From Zeus faber (lineage: Eukaryota; Chordata; Actinopteri; Zeiformes; Zeidae): DNA of 64,000 bases. Made by a program: the position numbers and the translations under genes. The notes below the pieces were generated by a model, which was given only the letters and a program-made list of their open reading frames with translations, was not told the DNA's origin and ran no database searches. Positions within the stretch are counted from its first letter, which is position 1. The number at the start of each line of letters is the position of its first letter. Below, piece by piece: positions 13,500 to 26,200 of the stretch. The stretch lies in assembly GCA_960531495.1 (NCBI GenBank), contig OY482848.1, positions 21,537,047-21,601,046 on the forward strand, in the 5' to 3' direction.

Positions 13500-13789
13500 A
13501 TCTACAGTATATGATTGGCAGTTTGCAAAGTGGTATTTTTTTGTTAGGCCCACTCTGTACTCCTAGCTAAATCTACATACATTTCAAGCAAATCATTTTG
13601 ATTAACCACCCATCTTTGGTTTTGTACAGACTTTTAGAGAGAGGCTAATTCCAGTAATAGCCCAGTAAAATATTGCAGTAATATTCCAGATATATATTCT
13701 ATATTTATTTTCCTTGGTGTTTGGTAAGCGATGGTTGTGTGAGCTTATACTGGAATCAACTGAATGTATTTGATTTTATTTATTTATAT

Positions 13790-13812
13790 AAAAAAAAAAA
13801 AAAAAAGAAAAA

Positions 13813-13878
<66 letters not shown>

Positions 13879-13892
13879 TTTTATTATTATTA
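13790..13892. repeat. Poly(A)/(AT)n/(T)n/(ATT)n low-complexity tract
   Basis: A-run, then (AT)n at 13816-13870, then T-run and ATT units. Confidence 0.95.
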
Positions 13893-14044
13893 TTTTGTCT
13901 GCAAGTGGAGTTCAAGTTCTCAACCTGCGATGCAACTCTTTTTTTTTATCATCAAGAACTACTGCAATAACTGTCCTGTGTATTTATCATGTTTGGGTCT
14001 AGAAAAACAACTGATCCCTTCTCCAAGAGGGGGAGAATCACCAC

Positions 14045-14291
14045 GGTGAGACAAATAAACATAGAAACAAACAACATTTACACAAAAACATGAACTTTGG
14101 ATGACAACATGTTTCGAAAAACAATGAATTAGGTCCAGGAAAACTGGAACTACAACTGGTCACGTGGCCTCTTCCTGTCATAGTTATGGCAGTAAATGAG
14201 GGAGGAAAGGAGAGGAATGCAACCAGGAGGGTGCTGGGGTGCACTCCAAGCAGGTGTGGTGGTTGTGTGCGTGTGTGATGGGACCGCCTGG

Positions 14292-14357
<66 letters not shown>

Positions 14358-16130
14358 TGTCCACCGCTGAGTGTACAGTACAAGACTCTCCCCATTGGCA
14401 TTGGTGTAGGAGGTCGATAATATGTCGCGGCACCTCCAGGGGGCAGCGGAAGGGGCCCCGAAGCCCCCCCGAACTCCGCAGACCCATGGACACCCTGAGT
14501 ACCCAGCCCTGTGGCCACAGAAGACCTCCGGGTCCCCAGAGAAGCCAGAGGGCCGTGGAGCAACCCCCACACCCAGCCCCGAGGAGCATGACCCAGTCCC
14601 AGGGAGCACGAGGAGACCCCGCACCCCAGGGGCGCACACATACAACCAACCCCCGGGTGCAGGCACAAGACGCAGCAGCCGGCACAGAACCCGGGCTATG
14701 GGCGCAAGGCATGGACTGTGGGGCTGGGATCCGGGCCCACGGTCGATGCCTTGCGCCCATGGCCCGGGACGACAGACCGACACCCAGCCCGAGCCGCCCG
14801 CCCCACGGGTGAGCCGGCAGGACCCCCATGCCCACTCACGCCGCACACAAGGGGGAGGCCCGCCCCACCGCAGCCGACCAGACGCCCCGCCTGGCGTGAG
14901 TGCCAAGTGCCCATACATGTAGCAGCATGTGCCCAGAGCGGGGCACCTCGATGTCCCCCCCCCCCCCCGTCAATGCCGGCCGGCCGCCAGGTATACAGGC
15001 CCTCCGCCATCCCCAGAACGCAGGGCGCCCACCGCGGAGAAGCGACGCCGGAGAAGGAAAAGGCCAACAGCTGCCCCCCACACCCCAACCCACACCCACA
15101 ACGGCAAGCAGTCCCCCCAGGGGCCACGGAAGGCACCCGGCGGCGCTCTCCGCAGCCCTGCCAGGTCGCAGCACATCCCAAGCCATCAGGCACAAGCCGT
15201 CAGGACTCCAGCCAGGCCGGGAGGGGGGACCCACACGACCGCCCCCCGGCCAACCACGCCCCCACACTGACCCGCCAGCGACCGGCCACCCCGGAAAAAC
15301 CCCAGTGCTCAATGTGTGCTGTTGGTAATTGCAGTTAAAATTGTGGGGTTGGGGGTGCGAGTCCTTCAGGCAAGTCAAACCAGAATCACTCACACCCCTC
15401 CTGTCCTGCTGACCCTGGTCCGATGGAGTGTTGTTAGGAGTAGGATTGGTGTGCCAGTGTATGTGTTCTAAGCTAATGTGAGTGGGATTCAAATTTTGCG
15501 ACGGACGAGAAGCATGCTTGGGCAGGAGTGTGACAGACAAGATGGCAGCTGCCCGCCACATCCCCACCCACATAGCCTGCACCCCGCCCATCCCGCAATC
15601 CCTCGGACTATTGTGTGCTGTATGTGCTGAATATGAGTTTTGGCATTGGGAGAGATAGGAAAGTCGCAACCAGATCGATCCAGGGGCGCAGCTGGCTGGG
15701 GAGCAACCACGCAGACCCCCTCCCCCCGGACCCAACCACGCCCAAGTGCGCCCACCTCCCGTACCTGGTGGCAGCCAACCTATAGCGATCAGCCAAGGGC
15801 GCAGAGCATCCGCCAATGCGCCTCCGCCATGTCGGGCAGCTCTGCACCCCCATCAGGCTCCTGGTCAGCCCCCAGCCACCGAGCATGTGGACTGCAGAAC
15901 AGAGGGCGGCAGACGGCACCCCCACCTACAGCCCAACCCCCCAGCGACGAGCGCCCCGCGCACCGAGAGCGTCAGAGGGCAGGTACCCCAGCAGCCCGGT
16001 GTGATGACAGGAGACTGCCCCCCACGAAGAAGGCCACATGGTGAGCCATGGTTATGTCAGTGATAAAAGTAGCCCATATTTCATTAAATTAATCAACATT
16101 GTTTTGGGATAATACTTTTTTTTTTTGAGA
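14045..16130 (-). mobile_element. GC-rich 3' region of the minus-strand L1 remnant
   Basis: About 2 kb of very GC- and CpG-rich DNA directly downstream, in L1 sense, of the RT remnant, in an AT-rich neighbourhood. It yields long ORFs in nearly every frame, all low-complexity Pro/Arg/Gly with no known domain, so I do not treat them as genes. Its distal end (14140-14240) matches the fragment beside the L2 at 43941-44035, supporting a retrotransposon 3' UTR. It contains the (TG)n tract at 14293-14353 and an inverted repeat (arms near 14697-14713 and 14748-14764). Confidence 0.55.
14293..14353. repeat. (TG)n microsatellite inside the L1 3' region
   Basis: A 61-bp pure TG run. Confidence 0.98.
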
Positions 16131-16171
16131 TGTAATCTATGAATAACCGCAACCATTGGGATGTGGTGAGA

Positions 16172-16664
16172 TTATCTATTTTTCCAATTGAGTAATATTG
16201 ATTTCTTGGCCATTGCTAAGGTGATCATGGGTTGGTGGTGTTTCAGTGGTGGGTCGACTGAGGAGGGGTCACCGAGAAGACACAGGGTTCGGTAAATACA
16301 ACAAAATATTGTCTGCACACAGTCCGATTTTGTGAACAGAGTTCCCTGTTTGTACGCCAATAATATTACTGTTTTGACAGATGACCGCCACGAGGGGTTC
16401 AATAAAGATGGCGAATGGTAAAGGGGAGAGCGGACCTCCTTGTCTTGTCCCACGCTGTCGAGTGAAATGCTGTGAAGTGTTACCAATGGTGACAGAGGTG
16501 GATGGAGAGTTGTACAGAATTCCACATTCACTGCCCCATTCCATCGTTTTTGATGTCTTCTGCAGTTTGTCTTCAGTGACACCTGTTTTTCTCCCCCCCC
16601 CCCCAAACATTTTCTTCCCCCGCAGTCCAAACCTGCTCGCCCCACTCGTCAGGGGGCTTGGCAT
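16172..16664 (-). pseudogene. L1-type reverse transcriptase remnant (minus strand)
   Basis: The minus strand encodes, from 16664 downward, an L1 RT stretch with LYNSPS-SVTI, RGTRQGGPLSPLPFAIFIEP and a degraded active-site box (CADN for FADD) at about 16310. Sequence then jumps to an L1 C-terminal-like stretch (SSVDPPLKHHQPMITLA...ILLNWKN) ending near 16172, so an internal part is deleted. It is non-functional because of the altered active site, the deletion and the missing endonuclease. Confidence 0.8.
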
Positions 16665-16669
16665 CTGTC

Positions 16670-19490
16670 AAAGGTGTCAAGATTCAAGCTTTTGTCTTGA
16701 GATGCATGGGTTCAGCTGTGTTGATGCAGACTATAGATGGATGTATTCATACACTATAGCCATAGAAAAAGGTATTATACCAGCATATGTACTATTACTA
16801 TCATTCATATGATTGCCACACACTGTTGCTATACAATATGAACTTACTTTAGCTGCCAATATTGGGCTAGTTAGCATAGGGCTACTACTGGTTATCCTCT
16901 GTTTAAAGATATGTTAATATTTTATTTGTATTTTTCATTTTATTTAATTTTAAGTGTTGTAGCTCATTTAACTCACCATTATTATTTTTGGTTTTTACTG
17001 TTGTGCTACAGCCTGAGAATAACGTATTTCAAAACTAGAATCTACACTGACCTGGAAAGAATTTTTTATCTTGCTCTCAGTGTGTGTCTGTAAACAAATT
17101 AACAGGGAGCAAACAAGAGTTGAAGAAAACTTAGAAGCTAGAGTAAAATTGAATGTTTACTGTTGCCTGTTGTCTCTCCAACATTGTTCGTAAAACTGAA
17201 TTTCAAACATCCCAAAAAGGTGCGTTATAACATTGTTGTCAATGACTTTCAAATAATGTACAGCATGTATAAAGTTCTATACACTCGTGAAATATAAACT
17301 GAAATATTCCTTGATCAGCATTACCCAACAAAACAGGTAAGTTAAACTAATACATTAGCATCACTACGGCTATGAGAACAAATGAGCTAATTAGCATTCT
17401 TACACACATTCACAAATTCAAATATCTACATTACCATTAAAAACTGCACAAGATGATACTTGCACACAGTAAATTAACATACAAGCGATTTACTAAGCAT
17501 GAAAAAGTAGTTGAAGCCGAAGAAACTAACAAACTTCACTGAGACAAACCAAAATGATGTGACTTTATCAGCCTATCGAATGAATGCATGACAATCTACA
17601 GGAACTTGAGCGCAATGTTTCAAATGACAACAACTGGGATAAGACCAACTAATTGACTAAAGCTCCTTTCCCACTTGCACTGAAAGCCATAAATCTACGC
17701 CAATGTTATGTGTTGGCGTCATGTCGCAATGGGAGTTGGTGTCAAAGTTCCTTAAAAGTTGTTCCGTAAATTTTCCCACTCTTGAAGTAGTATAATTTCT
17801 GGCATATTGCCGGTAGGCTTTGAATGGAAGTGTGTGGGAAGAAGTAAAAATTCCGGTAGGGACGGGTCGAGCCGAATCCAAATAAAGCACAAAAGGTGGG
17901 TTTTTACAAATAATCAGAAAATGATTTGTTTTCAGGGAGGAAAAATAACATTTGGAAAGATAACATTTGGAAAACGGCGAGTCTGATCCGAACCGTGGCG
18001 CCCGGCTGCAAAGAGGAGAAACTGAAACGCGTTCAGTCTGTGTGGCGACAGGTCTTCATATTCTTGACCTGGATTCCTTTTCTCCTTAAAAATGCCACTC
18101 AGACCCTAGACGTGTCTTTTAGAGTTAGGGGGGCTGTGCAGGGAAATCAGCAACTTGCCCAGCAGCAGAGCTGCAGGGAGAGAGCGGAACAGTGAGATGT
18201 AGAACGGGTGGAGATCATTCATTCCCCGGAGGCAGAGAGTGGAGGACAAGTTGAACATGATCACACTGATTTAATAACTCTGGGTTGGGGTTATTGCATC
18301 TGGGGACGGGAGCTCTGTCCCCTCTTAGAGTTTGTGGGGCGGGGAGACGGGGAGCGAAGCGTTGGTCTAAAAACCCTTTCAGTTGTCTAGTCTCGCGTGA
18401 TATGAGACACGTCTCACGCCAGCATTACATAACCTATCCATAACAGTCATCTAAGGTGGAGCAGACTCCATATGGAACTTTTCCATAAAGGAGGCCAATG
18501 TGGGAATGATACCTACTGCCTTTGCCATATATATGCAGTATATTCTGTGAAAGTTTTTGATTGAAATTTTAGATGTTTTTATCCAGAAATATTTTAAAAT
18601 ATATGTTTTTTTCACGCCAATGTCAGGCCCTCTGTGAGCATTAGACAGCTATTGTGCCTATAACCAAACTGTGCATTTCTTATTATATCTTATACAACTC
18701 AGTACAAGTGATTATGATGAGAAAATTATGAATATACAATTGGTTATATGGCATTCTTTAAAAAAATGCCTGGTTTGTGTAGTGTAGTCTAGCATAGCTG
18801 GTCTGTCCGATGATGCAGCCTTGATCTTGTAAATTATGTCAGAGATGCCGGCTTACATTTCAATAATGCTTAGATGCTATCTGTGACAGCACTGCCAATT
18901 TGTATTCCCAACTCACTGAGCACACACATTTTTTCAAGGACTATCTAAAATCGACTTATTTTTTTATTTTATTTATTATTTTTATTTTATTTGAACATTT
19001 CAAAAGGTGGGGAGTGTTGCATCGCCACAGAGCCGCTCGAGGCTGTTTCCTCTGCTATTAACTTCCAGTGATCATATCTCAACCACTTTCCTTATCTACC
19101 CAGCGCTACTTATGCTGCAGTTTTTAAGCACCAATTATCGTACGTCGTGAATGGCTGTGTCAGTAATTATAGGCGTTTATCCTAATTTATTCAGAGAAGT
19201 TTATGTATTTGAGCTGCAACATCTTTTTCTCACCAAGTTTTATATCATTTAATGTTGATCATCTGTAGATTTGGTGACTTGAAGCCATATGGTTCCATGT
19301 GTGTAAACAAGAAGTTCAGTAAAGTAGGGGCAGTAGCTCAGTGGAAGGATTTGGCCATGTGGTGGGAGAAGGAGTCAGGTGTATGAATAATTGAAACAAT
19401 GGTCTGCTTAATGAGGATGTAAAGGTAGCTATGGAGTTCCTACCTTATGTGAAGAATGCATTTATTCCACAACTCAATATACAGTTAACA
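16670..19490. other. No recognised gene
   Basis: AT-rich up to 17.9 kb. 17980-18380 is more GC-rich with short ORFs lacking family signatures. Confidence 0.5.
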
Positions 19491-19494
19491 CCCT

Positions 19495-19765
19495 TAAAAA
19501 AAAAACCCAGATTGGCCAGTTTAGGATTGTCATGCTGGTTTTAGCTGGTGATGATCTCAAGGCAGGAAAATATTCCTCAGGATTGTTTTAACTGGTTGAC
19601 TAGCTTAAGATGGTTTTCACTGGTTTATAACCATTGAATACATTAATTGAAGAACAATTGATCAACAAAAAAAACATTCTAAACTTGTCTATCAGCTAAA
19701 AACCAGCCTGAAAGTGGCAAATGTCCAGCCTGAAGCTGGGCACCAGCTAAAACCAAACTGCACTG
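19495..19765. repeat. Imperfect foldback repeat rich in CCAGC/GCTGG words
   Basis: The left half contains GCTGGTTTTAGCTGG and AACTGGTTGACTAGC. The right half contains the inverse words CAGCTAAAAACCAGCCTG and CCAGCTAAAACC. It is likely a small non-autonomous DNA element. Confidence 0.45.
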
Positions 19766-19769
19766 AACT

Positions 19770-21325
19770 GTTTTTTAAACAAGGTTCTTTCGCACTTGAT
19801 CAGTTAACACATATTTTCAGTCTACAACACCTTCCCAGTTCTACGCCCCAATCTGACAAGAAAAAACTCCATCCTATGATATTGGAAGATAGCACGACAT
19901 AAATGATTTACCTAGACAGGAGGAGAGCCCCTCTTAGATTGGCCCGGATACATCAGAGGCCGGCAGCTGCCATTCAACGAGCAGTAGCAGGAGGCCAAGT
20001 CATCTTTTTCACCGAGAAAATAGCAAAAGGAAGATGCCTCAAGGCCGCGTGCGAAAAAGTGTTTCAGTTCAGAAATATTCATTCATCCACACATTTGTGC
20101 TCCCATTGTTAATTGGATCATGATAGTTTGTCATTCTTTAAAAGTGGGTTCCCAGAAACAAAAAGAAAAAGTTTGAAAAACATCTTTGCAGTGAAGTGAA
20201 TATCATCATTACTCCTACATCATTTATTTAAACTATGCCCAAAGCATTGGCACATTTATAAAAGGTGAAATCTGCTAGAAATGACATGTGGGTGTGGATG
20301 TTTCTGAACAGTTACAATGACGTTTCTGGCTCACATAACTTTCATAACCTATTCAGCTAAATGTTCTATATTGAGGTTAAGGTTAAAACTGCCTCGGTAA
20401 CAATGCTTTCGGGCTGGAAGGCCAAATCAGCTTTCATTTACATTCAATGATTTTGGATAAGACAAAGTTAGACTGTGAGAGACTTTGTCAAAGTCCTTCA
20501 ATTGAATGTCTCTTCTTCCTTCTCTTAATGACTTTTTCACACATTTGACCCGGTCATCTTCCTCATCTGTCTTCACGTCCCAGGGACAATGAATGTAATT
20601 AGGATATGATAAGTAATTAGTATTATCATAATGTATAATAATCAACATTAACCATGTTTTTCAGGCTGACATTCAGAATCAACCCCACTTCCCTTGGTGT
20701 TCTTGGTTGGTTCTGAGAACTGGGTTGCCTTTTGTGGGGGACTCTGCCCACTGGTAAGGGTTTAGGGAGGGAGACGGAGTCTTCCTGGCCGTGGTGCACC
20801 ATCATGGCAAGAGTTTTTATTGTCACCTTAACCAATAAGTAACGCTGGCCACAAGAATCAGTTAACAAATGATGCATATTATAATAATGAGTTTAGAAGT
20901 GATCCTCTTGGGCGCAGGAGGAATTGCATTCCGCTGCTGGGCTGCCGACGAGCCCGTGCGCCGATCCCCTCTGCAAGACAGACAAAACATTAAGAAATCT
21001 CCCTGTCTCCAGTCGAACCAATCAGCGATGATTGGGCCGATTCGAGGCAGCTTGGCCACCGCAGGAAAGGGAAGCGTGCTGTCGTCCGCAGCCGGTGCTT
21101 GACCACGCCCCTTCTTCCGCCACACCTTTATCTTGTGTTATCATTCAATTTAGAGCACTGGCTGAATTCTGGTTGGATGTAATTTTAGTTTTATATTTTT
21201 TTCAGACAGACTTGAGCTTCAGGTAAACTTCAGGTTGTTGTCGTCAATGCCTATAAAAGAGTAGCTTACCTGGAAGTTGACAGAAATGGGGAATGATGCT
21301 GTTATTGAGCAGAATAGACCTTAGT
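19770..21325. other. No recognised gene apart from the repeat end at 20755
   Basis: Short ORFs only. 20890-21120 is moderately GC-rich and carries overlapping ORFs on both strands without recognisable domains. Confidence 0.5.
20755..20825 (-). repeat. Dispersed repeat end, copy 2
   Basis: Reverse complement reads GTGCACCACGGCCAGGAAGA then CTCCGTCTCCCTCCCTAAAC, matching 173-240. Confidence 0.5.
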
Positions 21326-21329
21326 GAGC

Positions 21330-21765
21330 CATGAAGGCTCCATCTTCAAAAGGGCTCGCTGTGCAAAAAAGGCACCTTTTCTTTCTGAGGAAGCTGGCTA
21401 AGTTCAATGTTGACAGGTTCCTGATGACTCTGTTTTACAGATCTTTTATTGAGTCGATTTTTACTTTTTCACTCTATCTGTTGGTATGCTTCTCTCAAGC
21501 TAAAACAGAAAAAAGCATTAACAAAGGTGATCAAGATCTGTAACAGTATCACAGGTTATTAAAAGTCTATATGATTTGTATAACAAACAGTTGTTAAAGA
21601 AAGCGGAATCCATCCTGTCCGACAGTAACCACCCCCTGCACCTAGAGTTTCACATCTTGCCTTGTGGTTCCCGCTTCAAATACCCACTCGCCAAAACCAG
21701 CAGATGTAAATACTCCTTAATACCCTCGCCATTTCACTGCTTAACTCCAATAGACAAAGGTTATA
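21330..21765 (+). pseudogene. 3' ORF fragment of an L2/Rex1-like LINE
   Basis: Two plus-strand frames together give the C-terminal region of a Jockey-superfamily RT protein. The first is LFFLRKLAKFNVDRFLMTLFYRSFIES (21377-21466). After a frameshift comes LYNKQLLKKAESILSDSNHPLHLEF...LPCGSRFK-PLAKTSR (21573-21710). The catalytic RT core is absent. It is followed at 21936 by a separate conserved fish repeat. Confidence 0.75.
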
Positions 21766-21935
21766 TCAACTTAACCACCCAAACACACTTGGTGAATATT
21801 ACATACAGTACTGTTTTTTTGCTTTTTATTATATGTATTATATTTAATTGTCTGTGTTTTGAGTCTTGGGTTATTACTGTTTTCACTGCTGCACAACCAT
21901 TTGCCCCTCTGCAGACAAATAGAGTTCTACTACTA

Positions 21936-21985
21936 AATTACATTGCATTTTAGCAGACGCTTTTATCCAAAGCGACTTACAATTA
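21936..21985 (+). repeat. Conserved fish repeat (GCAGACGCTTTTATCCAAAG family)
   Basis: TTAGCAGACGC then TTTTATCCAAAGCGACTTAC; same family as 62830-62920 and, inverted, 1930-1975. Class not assigned. Confidence 0.6.
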
Positions 21986-22039
21986 TTATATTATACCTCC
22001 TGAGCTACCATCCCAACACTACTACTACTACTACTACGC

Positions 22040-22240
22040 ATTGAATGATTGATGGGAGGATGGATAAATGTATGATAGGTGTGTGGATAGATTGTTTGGT
22101 GAATTGATAGATAGGCTGATGGATGGATAGGTGGAAGGATAAATGGATGGGTGGGTGGATATGGACGGATGGATTGGTGAATGGGTGGTTGGATGAATGA
22201 GTGGATGGATGGATGGATGGATGGATTGGTGAATGGACAG
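22040..22240. repeat. Degenerate GGAT/GGTGGAT tetranucleotide array
   Basis: Imperfect TGGATGGA-type units over about 200 bp, preceded by (CTA)n at 22018-22036. The minus-strand His/Pro/Ser ORF here is an artefact of the repeat. Confidence 0.85.
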
Positions 22241-22951
22241 ATAGCCAGGGCAATTAGGTTATGAATATCTTGTTCCTTGTGTTCGTTTCTTCACAATAAC
22301 CCATTCCAGATTTTAAAATGCCTCATCCATACTTGCACTGTAACATGAACAAACAAAACTGCACAGCACATGACAATGCTGGTAATTGGCACAGCACAGC
22401 ATTAATTCATTAGTGAGAGTCATTAAGCTGTAACCAATTTTCATTCATTCACAGAGAGAATACCCACCACGTGTCGGCCTAAAGTCAAGTTTAAGGGATG
22501 AAGCAGTGGCGTGTGGATGTCTTCCTCACATCCTCCTTCATCTCCTTAGCTCCGTGCTTATGCACACAGATGGAGGAGGCAATTACTCCTAATGGTGTCT
22601 GAACGGGTGTGATTGCCGATCGCAGGTTGTGGACTCATTAAGAAAAACGCCCTCCTTCCCCTCTCCTGCCCCTCGTTTCCATTCGTGTCTTACTTTGTCT
22701 TCTGCTTTTCATAGATGAAATGCCATTTTTTACTCGATTGCACTCCTGGTGCGAATGTTTTATTCCTTCACACCAGGGGTGCATCGAGGCACTTCTTTGA
22801 GTTACGCTGATGATTTTGAGTGTAAGAGTTTGAATTATTGTCCAGAAAATATTATATATATATATATATATACTATTCTTAACTATATGTTAAAGAAAAT
22901 TATAAAAAATAGGTGTAATTTTTTATAATAAAAATACAGTGTGTATATACA

Positions 22952-22954
<3 letters not shown>

Positions 22955-23009
<55 letters not shown>

Positions 23010-23010
23010 A
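22955..23010. repeat. (AT)n microsatellite
   Basis: Pure AT run with a smaller run at 22852-22871 just upstream. Confidence 0.95.
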
Positions 23011-23294
23011 TATGTACACATTATATTTATAGTGTATATGCAGCATACAAAATATATATTAAAAAACAATTAATAAATTCATTTATTCATAAATGAATAA
23101 ATTATAAATAAATTTAAAAAACATTTTCATACACAAATAGGTTTCAAGATTGGTCTCACTTAACATAAAAAATTAATCCCCAGAGATAAGAAATTATACG
23201 TTTTTCTGCAGCATCCAGTAAAGGCTCTGAAGCTTCCAGTAAAGGTTGCACAATATTTTAATAAAGGTTATTTTTTGGGAGTTTAGATAATTAA

Positions 23295-23455
23295 GGTGGC
23301 GCTAGCTCAGGTGCCCCCCTGAGCAGGTTGTCTACTGATCGGATGATTCGATCCCCGGCTGGTAGTGTGCTAGAGTGTCCTTGAGCAAGACACTTAAGAC
23401 CCAACTGCTCCTCGGGCACTGCTGCAAGGGTGATAATCACCAGGATAGGGGAATG
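23295..23455 (+). repeat. tRNA-like SINE-type repeat, copy 1
   Basis: GGATGATTCGATCCCCGG at 23341-23358 resembles a pol III B box. It is followed by AGTGTCCTTGAGCAAGACAC, shared with 59775-59795. The A-box region (GCTAGCTCAGGTG) is weak. Confidence 0.6.
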
Positions 23456-24579
23456 CAGAGAACCAGTTACCCTACAGGAATTCATAAAGTGCACATTATT
23501 ATTATATGGGAACATCTTCTAAATTCAAAAGGTTTTAATCAATTGATGTATTGACCCCTCCTTTTCTTTTAAATCCATAATTTTTTCTAGAGTGCTGCCT
23601 CATCTGTAGTGGTTTCAGTACTTTCTAAATGGCTGAATTAGAATGGTTTAAAGAAAATGGGACACCATTTAAAACAACAGGGAATTATTTCAGTATTTGC
23701 TGTTTCTGTGTCAAATACCGCCAGGTGTTGGACTGAACCATGAACCATTTATTTTATTCGCATATATTCGGTCTTACACTTTCATGAGGATATAACATTT
23801 TTTGGCTCACCTTCACATCTGCACATAACATGATTGCTCGGACGTTATTTATATTATCAGAGTTTTCAAGCGCTGCAAGAAACTTTGTGATATGTCGAGC
23901 TCTGTCGAGTGTGATGTGATTTACCTGCACCTGGCCTGTCTGCTAGTTCAAGGAGTCTTTCATCCATACAGTTTAGAAACAGGGAAAAGCAACAAACAGG
24001 CAGGTGACTGTTGAAAGACATTCATTGCAACAATTGTTTACCGTCTTTTAAAAGTTAAAATGACAGTACATATGGTTAATTATTAGTTAATGGTTAATTT
24101 AATTACCAGGTTCCAAAGGTAAGATCGAAGTTCAACAACTTTCAGTTCTAATCCTCCATCATGTTGGAATGAATTACGGACAGGGCACTTGAGACAGAGA
24201 TTCACTCTCAATTTTGCTACCCTGGTTAAATAAAGGCAAAATAAAATATAAACACAACAGAGTGATACAGACAGATGACGGCTGACCCAAATGTGACAGA
24301 AACTGACATCTACGACCTCACACAGTGCTTGGCCTCCTAGAGCCATTAGCGGGTGGACTGCCCAATAATCATGAAGACCAGCCCACTAATCCATGTCAAC
24401 AACCAAACAGGGAAATGCGTTTTGAAAACGCATTCATGCAACACATTTTCACTTCATCATAGCATGAAGAAAGAGATTTTGAACAGAACAATCCATAGCT
24501 CAATGATTGTCTATTATTACTTTCTTCAAAATGTGACAATACATAAAAACTGTATGTACTGTATATGATATATTTATAA

Positions 24580-24945
24580 TACGGCTGTTAAAGTTAACAC
24601 CTTAATACTTTACATGAAATTAACGCCCAACCCATAGTTGACCATAGTTTGACCAACCCTAGTTCTAAGCCCCAAAACCTTAAATTTGAGTATTAAAAAC
24701 AGTTCAGATTAATCGTTATTAACTACATGTCATGCAATTTATCAAGAGTAATTTTAATCGTTTGACAGCCAAAATATATAATGATAAACACAACCAAGAG
24801 AGTTGGACGACCTACTGTACCATCCATAGTTTTGAGCACAATTGCTAAGATTTGAGTAATTATGCGATTAATTGCGATTCACAAACCAAAAAAGTAATGC
24901 CATTAATTGCGATGTATTATTGTAATCATTTGACAGCCATTATTT
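24580..24945. mobile_element. hAT-MITE-like repeat, possibly two overlapping copies
   Basis: Starts GGCTGTTAAAGTTAAC; internal GTTTGACAGCC near 24760 and terminal ATTTGACAGCC near 24935 are inverted relative to it. ATTAATTGCGATTCAC/TTAATTGCGATG words lie between. This pattern fits a widespread fish hAT MITE family. Confidence 0.5.
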
Positions 24946-25265
24946 ATATTATAGTAGATAACCAGGAGAGTTGACAAACACAAGTCATGTATTGTCTGAT
25001 TGTCATGTACGTCCACATTAAAAGTTAAAATAAGTTGATAGGTGAATCATTGTGGGACCAAGACGACTGGCATTTTTATTTGATGAAACTCAAGCTATGG
25101 ACAGTTTAACAGTAGTGTGGGTATGTTTACAATTCAAAGCCAAGGTCGGGAACCAGGTAAAAATGTCCTAACTTTTTACGATAGCATACCTACACCCTCC
25201 CCCAGTTCTACAAATTTCAAATACCACCCATTCCCATAAAGATACACATATATCTGGGGGAAACC

Positions 25266-25325
25266 AGTTCAGTTCAATACTTTATTGTCCCTCAAGTGGG
25301 AGTTTAGTTTGCAGCAAAAAGTCAG
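25266..25325 (-). repeat. LINE-type 3' tail (minus strand)
   Basis: AGTTCAGTTCAATACTTTATTGTCCCTC, written here in two parts (AGTTCAGTTCAATACTTTAT and TGTCCCTC), has the same architecture as 51641. Confidence 0.45.
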
Positions 25326-26090
25326 TGTCCAGATTAAGCATATGCATGGCCCTTGGCAATAGGTATAAATTCTGTACCTAAGTACCATTTGGAGTTCACC
25401 TCAGTAATTCAATTTAGGCGCACTTCATACTTTTACTCCATTATATTTCAAAGCGAATATCTTGTCAATCCACTACATTCCTCTCTCACAGTACGTGCAC
25501 ACCCTGGCTGTAATAAGAGGGATTTGCATACAAGCCATGCCACCAGGTTGAGGAAAAAAAGAGTCAACTTTGAAGTTTAAGTCTCCCAAGAAAAACACAA
25601 AACCATTCAAACCATCAAAACTTTTAGATTCACCAGTAGAGATGAATACTTTAAGAATGAGAGGTGTCGTTGCATATAAATATCAAGCTATGATATAAAA
25701 GGAGTATTTTCGCTTTTGCTAATTTAGTGATTACTGAATATCATACTTCATTACACAGCTCTGTGGAATACAAATTTTGATTGGTCAATGGCAGCAATCA
25801 GTCGTCAGATATTTCTGACTAATGACCTCTGTCAGTGTTTATAATGGCGGGCAACCACTTCTCGGATGCCATCCTGTGACGCCACATAGAAATAACAATG
25901 GAAGGCTTGAAGACATGAATGTGGATATGTCCAATTTCACATTAATTATAGTAAGTTGTTATTTGTGGTGCAGTTTTATGTAGTGGGAATAGTTTACCAT
26001 GGTGTTGCATTATTACTTACTTTGTTGTGGACCATTGTAGTTGCTCTTAAACTAGACATACTAGTTCTAAAATCATTTTGGGGAACAAAC

Positions 26091-26200
26091 GGGATGATGT
26101 GCAGCCAGGCAGTCATGAAAACAACCCCCTTCAGAGTGATACTAATCACCCTGTCGAGGAATATTTCTGCAATAATGACCAGCTGGCTGCACATTATTCC
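26091..26200. repeat. Imperfect palindrome of about 110 bp
   Basis: Outer arms ATGTGCAGCCAGGCAGTCAT (26097-26116) and ATGACCAGCTGGCTGCACAT (26176-26195) are near reverse complements. The centre CAGAGTGATACTAATCACCC/TG is itself almost palindromic. Similar peptides are therefore read on both strands. Confidence 0.75.

Noticed and set aside
14038..16063. Dozens of long ORFs (up to 326 codons) on both strands
   Set aside because: They lie in GC-rich sequence with few stop codons, overlap in most frames, are low-complexity Pro/Arg/Gly, and adjoin an L1 remnant; no domain is visible.
23341..23358. Functional tRNA gene
   Set aside because: Only a B-box-like word; no cloverleaf could be folded and the segment is shared with another dispersed copy.
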